Positions 1 to 11,058 of a DNA stretch of 64,000 nt are shown piece after piece. Below the pieces are notes generated by a model that did not search any database, was not told the DNA's origin, and saw nothing but the letters and a program-made list of their open reading frames with translations. This stretch comes from Plantago major (lineage: Eukaryota; Streptophyta; Magnoliopsida; Lamiales; Plantaginaceae): NCBI GenBank assembly GCA_026545765.1, contig CM048843.1, forward strand, positions 16,893,200-16,957,199, written 5' to 3'. Position 1 is the stretch's first letter, and each line of letters starts with the position of its first letter. The translations under genes were made by a program, and so were the position numbers.

Positions 1-473
1 TTCAATCAACATGCTGCCATGTAGAAGTCCAAACAATTCTTGTCCGAAACTATGACAGCCAATTTTCCTTCTCTTTAACTCGCGAAGCAAAACTGCTGCG
101 CATGGTGGAATCATCAGTTGCGCAAAGTCTGCTGGTTGTGGTCATGCTTGGCGGCCAGGAAACAACACGATTAGAGGTGTTCCGTGTGTGCAGAGGAGGA
201 GAACTAGAGAAGATTGGAAGCATAGGGGAAGAAGCCATATTCTTGGGGGCCCTTGGTTCGTTTTCGACTCCAATTGTTGAAGGGGTTGAGACAGATTGCA
301 TTTATTTCACAACAGATGAAGTGTTAGGCTATTGTCCGATGATTACTGTTCAAGAATATGGTGTGTTTTCTCTGCAACAGAACACGCTTCTGCAAAGTAA
401 TTCTGTTTATGTTGATGGATATCGTCCTGTGAATAGAGTAGGTTGGTTCATGCCTAGGTTTTTGATGATCTGA
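1..473 (+). CDS. DUF295 / KIB1-4 beta-propeller protein, 3' end only
   Basis: The frame is open from the left window edge (codons begin at position 3) to a TGA at 471-473, so about 156 C-terminal residues are present and the gene starts outside the window. The segment has the signature of the plant DUF295/KIB1-4 beta-propeller domain: a stretch like KLLRMVESS followed by a hydrophobic strand (LLVVVML), then LEVFRV, then a W/E-I-x-x-I-G-x-x-A-I-F-L-G motif, and near the end DCIYFTTDE and a YGVFSLQ strand. Family members usually combine an N-terminal F-box with this domain and are presumed substrate adaptors of SCF ubiquitin ligases; the F-box itself is not in the window. No frame break is visible. 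Family assignment is by motif only; substrate and function are unknown. Confidence 0.72.
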   Translation, partial: QSTCCHVEVQTILVRNYDSQFSFSLTREAKLLRMVESSVAQSLLVVVMLGGQETTRLEVFRVCRGGELEKIGSIGEEAIFLGALGSFSTPIVEGVETDCIYFTTDEVLGYCPMITVQEYGVFSLQQNTLLQSNSVYVDGYRPVNRVGWFMPRFLMI

Positions 474-650
474 TCACACTTCAGATCAAGTAATTATTGT
501 ACTAGGCATTTCTTGATTGGTTATTGTATTTAATACTGGTCTGTGTAGCTTGGTTCATTATTATTTTTTGGATTATTTTATTGGTTCGTGCACTCCTCGT
601 TACGTCTTTTAATCAATTACTATAAGAATTCTAATGTCCAGTAAACAATA

Positions 651-852
651 CTCCCTCCTCTCCGAATAACCACATGTATTAGGGTTGTCACACAATTTTA
701 GATGGAAAAATAAAGTGATGATAAAATATTAAAAAGATGGGAAATGTGTACTTTAGTGATAAAATGTGTGATTTGTATGTAAAATTAACTTTATTTATCA
801 TGGTGTGGGGTAGTTTCTAGTTTTAATAATGTATGAAGTTACGTTGTCTGGG
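651..852. mobile_element. Stowaway-type MITE (family 1)
   Basis: About 200 bp flanked by TA on both sides (649-650 and 853-854). The left end is CTCCCTCCTCTCCG. The interior has the inverted pair CACATGTATTAGGG near the left and AATGTATGAAGTTAC near the right. A related copy lies at 16181-16392, with shared interior words such as AGATGGGAAA and TTTGTATGTAAA. TA duplication and CTCCCTCC termini are typical of Tc1/mariner-derived Stowaway MITEs. The right terminus has degenerated. Confidence 0.62.
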
Positions 853-903
853 TAAACATGATAAATATATTAAGTTATGCGGACGTTGTAGTATAAGTTC
901 ATA

Positions 904-1102
904 CTCCATCCGTCCTGCTAATCTAGTCTATTAGCCGGTTCCAAAAATAGTAAAAAAATTACATAAAAAGTACACCCACTAACTCTATTATCTCATGCTA
1001 CTTTTTTCATTATTTATCATTTTTCTCTCCAACAATAAACATAAACAATTGAATTTCTTAAGCGTCGAACAGAAAGTGGACTAGATTGCGGGACGTAGGA
1101 AG
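904..1102. mobile_element. Stowaway-type MITE (family 2)
   Basis: A 199-bp element with TA target duplications at 902-903 and 1103-1104. The terminal inverted repeats are good: the left end CTCCATCCGTCCTGCTAATC continues into TAGTC, and the right end GACTAGATTGCGGGACG continues into TAGGAAG. There is no coding capacity. The ACTCC(A/C)TCCGTCC terminus is diagnostic of plant Stowaway MITEs. Confidence 0.75.
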
Positions 1103-1159
1103 TATGATTATATTAATATGTGTTTATATATTCAACAATTAAAATTAGAGTGATACTAG

Positions 1160-3772
1160 ACCCCACCAAACAGAACCGGGAACCGAACCGAAATTGTGGT
1201 TCCAATTTTGGAACGGTAATTTTCGATTTCGGGCACAGTGCGGCTTCGGTTCCGATTCTTGTTTATGAAGAAATGCAAACCGAAATTGGAATCGACTGTT
1301 CCATGCGGTTGTTAGAACTGTGCGTTTTTGGAATCGCCGGTTCCATGCACACATGCATAATATTTATAATATGGTGGTGATCATAACTTAGTTATATTAT
1401 AAAAACTTAATCATAATAACTAAGTAAATAATTTAGTAAAAATAAATAAATTAAAATAACTAAATTTTAGTACGTTATAAATATGTGTGTAAAATGTAAA
1501 TATAAAAAAATTAAGTAAATATAAATATAACTAGTTTACCATTTATTATATATATTTAAAGCCAAAGTTTTAGAAAAGGTAAGATTTTCCTAAAAGATAG
1601 AAAAATCATGGTTTTTTGTGGCTTTTTGCGGTTTTTGGGTTTTAGCGGTCTGACCGGCCGGGTTTCTTAAAAAACCGTCCAGACACACATTTTTCATTAT
1701 GTTTTTAATAGATTATGTTATGATTTTAAGTTGTTAGCATTGAAAGTTTCAGTTACAGTTTTAACGTATTGTGTTAATGTTTTAAGAGATGATATCATGA
1801 TTTTAATGCGTCGGTATTGTAAGTTTCAATTATAGTTTTAACCTCTTTTGTTTAATTTTTTAACATATGGTGTGGTGTTTTTAAGGACCTACATGATATT
1901 TTTATGATGGCTTGTTATAGTTTTAAGTGACAATCTAATAGCAAATAAGCTACTTGAACATTCAGTCATCCAAAGATTTTAAAACATCTATTCTTATCGG
2001 AAAAAAAATTTACAACAAAATGTTCATTCGGTGTTTTTGATGCAAATGCAACTCATTTGTTAAAATAGGCTTTTTTTTCGATCAAACTTGTTGGTGAACT
2101 TCGGTTTCCTGTCTTTTTATTGCCTGTGCTTGGTTCTTCAATACTGCAGTGACACATTTGAGAGACCTATCATCCAACTCGATGTCATCATCACACCTGC
2201 TTAAAACATTCATTAACTGGGTTAAAATCATAATAACTCTCATTAAAAGGAACATGCAAAATAAGCTAAAAATAGTAACATTGATGCTTAAAACCATATC
2301 AGTGCCTATTAAAACTATAACAATGCCTGTTAAAACTATAACAAAACAGAAATATGCAACACAAGCTAAAAACAGTAACATTGATGGTTAAAACCATATC
2401 AGTGCCTTGTAAAACTATATCAATGCCTCTTAAATCTATAAAAAAAAAAACATTTGCAAACAATCAAATCATAAGCATTTCATCAGAAGCTAAAAAGACT
2501 AGTGTTGCTGCTTAAAACAACAACAATAGGTCTTTAAAACTATAACATATGCACTAAACATAATAACAGACATAAATATTCAACACAAGTTAAAAACAGT
2601 AATATTGAAGCTTAAAGCCATAACGGTGCATTTTAAAACTATAACAATGCCTCTTAAACTATAACAAAGCAGGAACACGCAATACAAGCTAAAAACAGTA
2701 ACATTGATGCTTAAATTCAAAACATTGCCTCTTAAAACTATGACAAAGCTTTTGCAAAAAATTAAATCATAAATATTCCATCAGAAGCTAAAAATACTAT
2801 CATGGCTGCTTAAAACTACAATGATAGATCTTAAAACTATAACGTATTCGCTAAAACAATAACAGGCAGAAACATTCAACACATACTAAAAACACAACAA
2901 TGATGCTTGAAACTATAACATCAGCTCTTAAAACCATAACGAAACACCAAATAACATGATTTGCGAAATGATTCGTTTTTTACTGTACGGATTTAAGATC
3001 TAGTTTCAGATTTGAAAATATCAGATCGTAAAATAACCGAAAATGAAAAATAAAAGGTAAATTTTCACTCCAAATTGAGATTTTAATCGAAAAAGTGAGG
3101 TAGATTAGTTGATTTGAACAATCTAGCAACTAGATCTGAAAATCTGGTGGAAATCCGACACAACTTAAGCAAGTTTGAATACAAATCAATGAAAAATCAT
3201 GAAAACACACAAAAACATGCAGTAACCATTGATTTATACCGAATCAGAAGAAAAACATGGTGATTTTTACCTGATTCATCTCCATAGAAGCTAGTAAGCT
3301 GAAACCGAGTGGAAACGAGGTGTGAAACGTGCAAAATCTGGCAGATCGGAGAGTGGAAAGCGGTGGAATCGGAGAGAGAAACACACAGTAACACCTTTTG
3401 TGTGTGTGTTTTATGTTTTTTTTATTTTTTTAACCTGATTTAGTTCCTTATATAGGCAACCGGTCCGATTCAATTTACCAAAAATCGCGCGTCCAGTTCG
3501 TTTGGCTGGTTTTTGAAATTAAACCAGATTTTTCTAATTTATAGGAAAGTCTTACCTTATAGTATACTTACTCATATTTAAATTGACAATTGATCAAGAA
3601 CAACAACATAATCAACTAAGTCACAAAAAAAGAGGGAAAAAAATGTGCGGTTCGAACGGCACGGTTCAAAATTGCATGGTTCGATTTTAAAACCAAATCG
3701 TACGGTTCTAGTTATGATTCGGATTCCAGTATTTTGACCAATTGGAACCGGAAAGTGAAAACCGCCGGTTCT
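1160..3772. mobile_element. Candidate non-autonomous DNA transposon with 9-bp flanking repeat
   Basis: The 9-mer TGATACTAG occurs directly before (1151-1159) and directly after (3773-3781) this 2.6-kb block, as expected for a target-site duplication (9 bp would suit a Mutator-like element, 8 of them a hAT). Both ends are rich in AACCG/CGGTT words: CAGAACCGGGAACC near the left, ACCGCCGGTTCT at the right. The termini are not a clean inverted repeat, because AGAACCGG lies about 13 bp inside on the left. The interior is low-complexity and contains the tandem array listed separately. No transposase reading frame was found. The boundaries are fairly well supported; the superfamily is not. Confidence 0.45.
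2200..2960. repeat. Degenerate minisatellite with TTAAAACTATAACAATGCCT units
   Basis: Roughly 20-bp units of the type TTAAAACTATAACAATGCC recur about ten times with variation. They are interleaved with a longer unit containing GCTAAAAACAGTAACATTGA, giving a higher-order period of roughly 110-170 bp. The open frames across this block on both strands are a by-product of the low-complexity repeat. It lies inside the candidate transposon at 1160-3772 and may be its subterminal repeat region. Confidence 0.6.
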
Positions 3773-3792
3773 TGATACTAGTAACCAGCAAT

Positions 3793-4890
3793 GTTAAACG
3801 CAGCGCGTTTTCGGCTAAACGCAACACAAATATTTTGTAAGTTGACGAAAATGCCCCTAGCTAAAAAAAACTTATGAAATACGAAAAAATTTAAAAAACT
3901 CGTATATACATACGAAAACATTATACGAACATGTACGGACAGTAAATAACAACAAATCGGAAAAAATTTGAATTTTTTTCAAAAATATTTGTTATAAAAT
4001 TTTGAAAAATATCTGAACATGTCAGACAAGAATAACAACAGTAAACACAAATCGGAAAAAATTTCGAATTTTTTTTTTCGAAAAATATTTCGGTTATAAA
4101 AATATTTACAAAAAACTTGAAGTAATTTCGAAATTTTTTTTTTTTTAAATAAAGGTTATTAAATGGACGGTTATTAAATGGACGGTTTTAAAACCGGCCA
4201 TTTCATAATTTGGCCGGTTTTAAAACCGGCCAAATGGTGAACTGGCTGGTTTTAAAACCGGCCAGTTCATAATTTTTTTTTTCTAAAAATTGAAAGTAAT
4301 TTGGAAATTTAAAAAAAAATACGAAATGGGATGTGGCCGGCCAAAGGGTGATTTCGTATTTTTTTAAATTTTTTTTAAAAATTTCCAAATTACTTTCAAT
4401 TTTTACAAAAAAAAAAAAGATTATGAATGGCGGTTTTAAAACGGCCATTTCTCATTTGGCGGTTTTAAAACGTTAAATTATGAATTGGTCGGTTTTAAAA
4501 CCGGCCATTTCATAACCTTTATTTTTTTAAAAAAAAAAAATTTCAAAATTATTTCAAGTTTTTTGTAAATATTTTTATAACCGAAATATTTTTCGAAAAA
4601 AAAAAATTCGAAATTTTTTCCGATTTGTGTTCTTGTATTTATTCTCTGTACATGTTCGTTATTTTTGAAAAAAAAATTAAAAATTTTATAACAAATATTT
4701 TTGAAAAAAAATTAAATTTTTTCCGATTTGTGTTCTGATATTATCATTGTATACGTCAGATATAATGTTTTCGTATGTATATACGAGTTTTTTAAATTTT
4801 TTCATATTTCAATTTTTTTTTTAGCTAGGGGCATTTTCGTCAACTTACAAAATATTTGTGTTGCGTTTAGCCGAAAACGCTGCGTTTAAC
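3793..4890. mobile_element. 1.1-kb foldback (long inverted repeat) element upstream of TRM11
   Basis: The left arm begins GTTAAACGCAGCGCGTTTTC. The right arm ends with its inverse (GAAAACGCTGCGTTTAAC) at 4890. The symmetry continues inward for several hundred bases: the words GACGAAAATGCCCCTAGCTA, ACTCGTATATACATACGAAA and AAATCGGAAAAAATTT on the left each have their complement at mirrored positions on the right. The centre (about 4180-4500) is built of palindromic AAAACCGGCCA units. There is no coding capacity. Such long-TIR foldback elements are usually placed with Mutator-like transposons. No clear target duplication was found. The right end lies 220 bp from the TRM11 start codon. Confidence 0.8.
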
Positions 4891-5110
4891 AACCCCGCTA
4901 GTACCGTATGGGGCTAAAATCAGCCAATTGGCAATTAGTGTAATTTAATTAAAATTAAGAATGGGATTTAGGGGTTTTGGGTTTTAGAAGCAGCACTCTG
5001 CTTACTACTACTACTACTACTACTACTACCTTCTTGCTCAGCAACGCTCAATCCACCTGAATCTGAAATCACCATCATCATCGATTGACAATTGATCAAC
5101 ATAATCAATC
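4891..5110 (+). promoter_or_regulatory. TRM11 promoter-proximal region and 5' UTR
   Basis: These 220 bp separate the foldback element from the TRM11 start codon. A (TAC)n microsatellite of about nine units spans roughly 5004-5028, followed by a CA/TC-rich leader that would be the 5' UTR. A short overlapping upstream reading frame begins at 5085 in another frame. No unambiguous TATA box was found. Most of the natural promoter must be short, or must include the foldback element. Confidence 0.4.
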
Positions 5111-8100
5111 ATGTGGTACCTGTGTGTTTTCTACCACAGATTGCTCGAGTACCGAAAACCCGAGTTCGAATCCCTCGCCGGAATGTTCGACGCCACCTCC
5201 ACTCTACAATGGCGCCTTCCTGACGGCTATCACCCCGATTCCCCTTTCCACTTCGTCTATCTTCCTTCCGATTCTTTGGCCCGAAGCATCGCCTCCAGAA
5301 GTAACTTCCCTTACTGCTTACTTTTCAACTCTTCGATTCATTTCTTAGGTTTACATTTCTGTTTTAGGTTATTTGTTTTTTTTTTCAATTTCGCATCTGT
5401 TTGTTACTTTGTCCAAGATATTTGTTAGATACTTCCTAGTAAGGTGCTGACAATTAGGTGACTTTTAATTGATCGAGCGGATTAGCATAAATTGTCAACT
5501 GATAATGTATGTGTTTCGCAAATTAGATGATACGCTAGCTGAAATGAGATGTGGAAATGATAAGTTAGTTTGTTTCTCCAATGAGTAATTGGATTATGTT
5601 TCTAATGAGAATGCTGATGAGTTGAAGTTATTAGTACTTATTTTGGTCGAACTGTCAAATAAGCTGATTTTAGCGGATAACTGACTTACTTAGACTTGTA
5701 TCTCTACTATGAGCTTCTTTGTGCACGTGCATATATTTGAGGATTGGCCACGGAAAATTCAGCGTCTTAGACTTATATCTCTACCATGAGCTTGTTTGTA
5801 GTCTCTAGTGTAAGTTTGAAAATACATTGTTTGGTGGTAATCTAGAAACACTGTATTTTATGAATTCAGAATTCAGCTGCTTGCTTTATGTGATTGATAT
5901 ACTTGTGCTAGTAGAAAGTAATCAACTCTAATAAAATGACTTCTTTCTTTATTTTGTGTGCAATTGCAGGTATTCTTGTGAAGGGGATATATGAAATCTG
6001 GGGTGAAGGAAGAGATTTTGAAGAACTGGAATGTGCTGTAAAGAATTATCCTGATGACAGAAAGTTGCCATACTTATGTCCTGATAGCACGTTCAGAATT
6101 TGTGTTGAGAGCTTTGGCAAAGTTCTAAGCTCTCATGAACAAAATGACCGAATCCAGAAGATGGCATTTATTCCGTTTAAGGTCTGATTCTGATATTTCT
6201 TCACTTGAAATCTTTGTAAACTGAAGTTGTATCTGTGTTGGATTTTAGGCTGTGAACTTTTGCTTCATAGTACTGGGTGAAATTGTGAACTGTTTGGTTC
6301 TTCCTGTGTCTGCTTCAACATTATTGGATTTCTGAATGAACCTTGCCCGAAGCACTCTACTACCCAGGTGGAAGCAAGTAATGATTGAGCCTCTGAGATA
6401 ACCAATTGTAAAAATAATAGAGAAATCTAGACACTTAAATACTGAGCACCGATTGCCTGTTGTTTGTATTTGAGCACAACTCTTTAAGTAAAAAAATCTA
6501 CGTGTACTCCTTGAGGCCATGTTCAAGAGTCACTACCATTCTGTATGGCATCATTAATGTGGTTGGCCATTAGACAACTCCTCAAAGTCAATGTGATGTG
6601 ATTCTCCTGTTTGTTGGATTCCCTGTAATTCTCTACTCTGTTTATATAGGTCCACATATGCCCAGATTGATCCATGTTACGTATTTATTTATATTTTGAA
6701 TGTGTTTCCCTTGTTAAATTAATCTTTTTGGTGGGTGTCCTAAAAATTTTCACGTCTTTATTGATTTTTCGGTATTGCATAATCTTTCCTAACATAATAT
6801 CACTTTTTAGGGGAAGGTGAACTTGCGGAAGCCTGAACATAAGTTCTTTCTTATGGATAATGATGTTTATGAGTCAGAGAGTAATGGGCTCCCACCCGTC
6901 GTTGAAAGGCGAATCTTTTTTGGTCGAGAGGTTGGGGTATCTGATAGGAAGCTTCTCCAAACTTATCAGTTAAAGAGCCGAAAATATCTTGGTCCCACAG
7001 CCATGGATGCAGAAATGGCTTTTCTGATGGCAAATCAAGCACAAGTTAAAACTGGGAAACTTGTTTTTGATCCTTTTGTTGGTACTGGAAGCATTCTGAT
7101 TGGGGCTGCTCATTTTGGAGCAATGACGATGGTTAGTGATTTGCTGTTTGTGAGGAATTAATTGATTGTTCTAGTTAACTCCAGTTTACTTTTGTAGCAC
7201 ATGTCATTTTATCTACCCCTGCTCCCTGACTTAATAAGAACAATTCAGGGTGCAGATATTGATATTCGGGTGGTGCGTGATGGTCGTGGCCCTGATTGTA
7301 ATGTCTGGAGTAATTTTAAGCAGGTATTGCTGGCTTCACCCTTTCAAGTTCTCTGAAAGTTTTATTGCTACAAGTTAAATATTTCACCACCTTTGAACAG
7401 TTTCATGGACAGGAGTTTTTTTTTTGATTTTGCTGCCTGAATCCTGGTAGATTCATACTTGGAAAAGTGGATAAAAGTTTCTTCTGAATGTGATACTTAT
7501 ATAGCTTGTTGGGTCACAATCATTATCATCCTCTAATTTTGTTACTAAAATGTCTATACATTCTTCAAGTTTCAGATTTGGAATGTTACCCATCTCTTGA
7601 TGTCGGTCCTCGTGTCTATAATTAACTCTGAAGTCTTAATATATGTTTCCACTCCTTTGCAGTATGGATTACCAATGCCAATTTCGTTATTAAGGGCTGA
7701 CAATAACCTTCCTCCCTGGCGATCTGATCTAAAAGAGGTATTTGTTCATTTCAGTGCATTTACCTAGAGTAAATGAGCATGCCTAACTTCCGAATTCCAG
7801 TAACATTTTGTGTAAAGCATTGTTCATCTCTTGCTGCTTTCTTGAAGATGTTCGATGCCATCATATGCGATCCTCCATATGGTGTCCGTGCTGGTGGGCG
7901 CAAGTCTGGTGGACGTAAGCTTTTGAAAGGTATAATTGATCCTTACACTGTTCCAGACGACAAGAGAACCGGCCACATACCGTCTACGGCTCCTTACAGC
8001 TTGGTTGAATGTGTGCATGATTTGCTTGACCTGGCTGCTAAAATGCTAGTAATGGGTGGGCGTCTCGTTTACTTCTATCCAGTACTGAGAGATGATGATA

Positions 8101-8387
8101 CTCCAGATCCCACGTACCCAGAACACCCGTGTTTCAAGCTGGTGGCCATTTGTGAACAAATTCTGAGCTACAGATACAGCAGGGTGTTGCTAACTATGGT
8201 GAAAGTGGGTCCTTACAGTGAAGAGGTGGAGTTAGCTGCTAAGATGAGGCATTTGGACTTCAGAGAAAATCACTTGAAGTGGTTAGAAGAAGGGAATTTG
8301 CATTCGGCTGTATTCAGCCCTGCTGATGATGGGAAAAGTGACAAGTTTAATAGTTGTAAGCCTAAATACCGAGGGAAATATGTCTAG
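5111..8387 (+). CDS. TRM11: tRNA (guanosine(10)-N2)-methyltransferase TRM11, intact copy
   Basis: TRM11 is the catalytic subunit that methylates G10 of cytosolic tRNAs from S-adenosylmethionine, working with the small partner TRM112 (family knowledge). Six exons with GT-AG introns can be read: 5111-5300, 5970-6181, 6811-7131, 7249-7323, 7663-7737 and 7848-8387. Joined, they give an uninterrupted frame of 470 codons plus TAG, a usual length for eukaryotic TRM11. The N-terminus (MWYLCVFYHRLLEYRKPE) is characteristic. The SAM-binding motif I DPFVGTGS lies at about residues 221-228 in exon 3, and the catalytic DPPYG at 299-303 in exon 6. Introns are 669, 629, 117, 339 and 110 bp. Nothing suggests inactivation. 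A truncated duplicate lies at 44701-56451. Confidence 0.93.
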
Positions 8388-9057
8388 GATTGGTTATGAA
8401 AGTTATTTATGTTGTACTAATAGTCTACAACTGGATGTATGGAATACATGCCAAAGACATAACACTAGGAACAATGTGAGATCTGCTGCAATCATTTTAG
8501 ACAACCCTACATGTTTGAATTTTTTTGATTTGGTGTTATCATGTTAGCCATAGATGATATTTTGTATGTACTAGTAGTTCTTTTTTTACAATGATTTTAA
8601 CTCCTAAACTTGTGTAATTTTGCAATTATACAGAGTGGGTGTGGACGTAGATAACCCTATAATTGAAGAGACTTGGCAATTTGCATAATTAAAGAGATTA
8701 TATGGTGATTTTGATAAACTTGAGGGCCACAATTTCTACAGAGAATGGAGTAGTTGACATATATATCTCCCCATCCTACTAATTCTTAATCAATGTGGAA
8801 TGTTGAAATAATTCTAAAAAAAAAAGATGATTAGTGTTCTCGATCTGTAAGCCCTGAAACTTAAAATATTGGGGCGTTACTATATGATATAGCTTGTCCC
8901 ATTTTCTTGCGATAATATGAAGTAACAGACACATAAATATATACATCATTAATGAATGTCCGTTTAGTAAGATGTTAGTTACTTAGGTGTATAATTATCA
9001 CAAGGAATTTAGTATTCTTGAGAACTTTTTACCGCTAGCTCATTATCAATGACAAAA
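8388..9057. other. TRM11 3' flank and CRP-A upstream region
   Basis: No gene seen. From about 8637 this sequence parallels the upstream regions of CRP-B (42944-43143) and CRP-C (61265-61508), sharing words such as ATAACCCTATA, GACTTGGCAATTT, TATATGGTGATTTTG and GAGAATGGAGTA. The junction 8679/8680 is an uninterrupted version of the site that the large Helitron occupies upstream of CRP-B. Confidence 0.6.
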
Positions 9058-9346
9058 ATGAAAGGTAACTCAGCAATATTTGTGTTAGTGTTCAGTATTT
9101 TCATGTTCATCCAGAACACAACAGCCGTATTTGCGTAATTTAAGAGATTCAAATTGTCTGAAACAGGATGAATTTACCCCAGACCATCATCAATGTTGTG
9201 AAACATTGATTGCTGCTTACTGTGGAAACAAATGCCCACGCGGCGATGAAACACCCGAATTGGATGCTTTTTTAAATTTCCTTAGTATTCAAAAAGGTTA
9301 TTGTGAGTTTCTCTATGGTGAAGGCGACATTTATTGTTACAATTAG
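9058..9346 (+). pseudogene. CRP-A: small secreted cysteine-rich protein, frameshifted
   Basis: This is the third and damaged member of the CRP family. An ATG at 9058 opens a signal-peptide-like segment matching the start of CRP-B and CRP-C (MKGNSAIFVLVFSIFMF), but the frame ends at TAA 9136-9138. The cysteine-rich C-terminal half is intact in another frame up to TAG at 9346 and keeps the NCLKQDEFTP, CCETLIAAYCGNKCP and YCEFLYGEGDIYCYN blocks. Compared with CRP-B, about 86 bp are missing between the signal peptide and the YLRNLRD segment. That is not a multiple of three and removes the duplicated SAPKV repeat, so secretion and the cysteine domain are no longer in one frame. Splicing around the break is conceivable, but no canonical sites were seen. 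Confidence 0.75.
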
Positions 9347-9980
9347 GTGCAAGTTAATTGATGGGAATAAAATGAATTTGTATTATGTTGATCCAAATAA
9401 GTTACTCAGGGGTTTGAAATTAATGTTTTTAAATTTGAAACGAAACTGAAAATAAAATGTAATTAAAGGAATGGTGTTTATTGCTTATATGTTGTTTATT
9501 CGCTTCTTATCATTTTTTGCACGAACCTAAAATAGTTAGACGATAATTATGCGATAGTTCATATAAGAAGACCACATTGATGTATTTTAGTACATAAAGT
9601 AACAATTGTATATGAGAAGGAGTGTATAGGTAATAAAAATATTTAGACAACAATTATATGGATGTTCAATAAAAAGGTCAAATTGGTGCATTTTTAAGTC
9701 TATAAAGTATATCAAGTGTAGTTGACACTGACAGGGGTGTATACATAATAAAATGACGAATTACTTAAGGTACCCTTTAGATTTGTCCTAATTACAGATT
9801 CAACCCTAAATTGACAACAATATATTCAAGGCCAAAGCCTATTTTGTGAGTTGACCAACTAAAAATTAATGGAAAAGAATATCAATTGGACTTAATTGCA
9901 ATTTACAAGTTTCATTTTACTACACATTGAATTCAAATATTTTTTACCTTACAAAAATAACCCAATTTTTTTAATAACCC
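9347..9980. repeat. Intergenic AT-rich DNA with diverged ~110-bp repeat units
   Basis: No gene. Two diverged copies of a roughly 100-110-bp unit (about 9556-9660 and 9663-9765) share the order 'CATTGATGTATTTTAGTACATAAAGTA ... GTGTATA.GTAATAAAAATATTTAGACAA'. Related units recur at about 14085-14215 and 62850-62970, in the flanks that follow the CRP genes, so the unit belongs to the tandemly duplicated block. Confidence 0.5.
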
Positions 9981-10039
9981 CCATATTAACCACAAAATAA
10001 TTTTTTATTTAAAAAAAGAAGAAAAAAAAAAGTACTCCG

Positions 10040-10379
10040 ATCCCTTCCCAAACACCTCATCAGAGCTCCAACCGGAGATCTGTCAGAACCCCCACTGAGG
10101 GAAGCTTTGCGATGGAGCTTCCGCAAGCTCTGCATGGCGGAACCTCTAATCTGGAGCTTCCCTCTCCAGATCTGGAGCGGGAAGCTCCACATCGGGAATT
10201 CCCATGGAATTCTCCGGTTTTCGAATGTGGTGTGCGTGAGGTGGTGGTGACAAGGAAGGTTGTTAGTGGTGGGAAAGAAGGTGGTGGTGTGGTGGGGAAG
10301 AAGGATGGTAAGAATTTTAATAAGTAAAACTATTAGGGATGAATTTTAATAAGTAAAACTATTAGGGATTTATTTATAA
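10040..10379. repeat. GGAGCTTCC/GGAAGCTCC palindromic cluster, flank copy 1
   Basis: A relatively GC-rich block in which the self-complementary words GGAGCTTCC, GGAAGCTCC and GAGCTCC recur at 8-25-bp spacing, followed by a G-rich stretch (GGTGGTGGTG) and two direct copies of AATAAGTAAAACTATTAGGG. The same block follows CRP-C at about 62340-62640. Short open frames on both strands here are not supported as genes. It ends abruptly at A10379, where the Helitron-like insertion begins. Confidence 0.5.
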
Positions 10380-11058
10380 CTAGAATTCGCGTAACACGCT
10401 ATGTTATACTATAAACGTCCATTATGTTTTTAACATTTTACTTTAGTTTTTTTTTGATTATTTGAAGACGTATACTTGTACAGTTTTCTAAAAAGCATTG
10501 TAACATTGATAAGAAAAATTACAAAAAGAAGCATTAGTTAGAAAACGATCAAGATGACCAAAAACAATTGAGTACGGGTATATTTAACGTTTTCTTTGTT
10601 TAATCTTGTTGTTTTATATGGAAACGTGAACTAAATTATCTTAAAAAGATATCCTACAACTACTTTTTAATACAATAGAGTCATAATCAAAGATGAAACC
10701 ACTTATTCAATACAAATAAGATTATTTTCTGTTTTGATCTTCAAAACTAAGTTAAGAGATATCTTAGAGCATCCCGAAGAAAGTTTACATTCATAGAGAG
10801 AAGCACTCCTGCTGTCTCCAATAAATTTTCTAGCCTATTCAATATTCACATCCTAAGACATAATATGACAACAAATAATACTGATGGGGAATCTACCACA
10901 TCAATCAAGTATCGAGGCGACAAAGATGGAGTGATTCTTAAAGCTTTCATTACATACAATCATACTAAAATACAACATTGTGCCGAATTCAAGTGACATT
11001 TCCACAACACACTTACGAAGTTGGGGCCTCGACAACTATTTTGTACCTGAATCCGTCG

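Noticed and set aside
2082-2391. Overlapping open frames of 80-99 codons on both strands, one hydrophobic
   Set aside because: They lie in the TTAAAACTATAAC repeat array; periodic sequence keeps frames open by chance.
6817-7161. A short independent gene starting inside TRM11 exon 3
   Set aside because: It starts at a GTG valine codon of exon 3 and runs on into intron 3; the splice borders explain it fully.
7773-7847. Possible start of a separate protein (MSMPNFRIPVTFCVKH) before TRM11 exon 6
   Set aside because: This is intron 5 read through; the acceptor before 7848 and the in-phase join to exon 5 restore the TRM11 frame.
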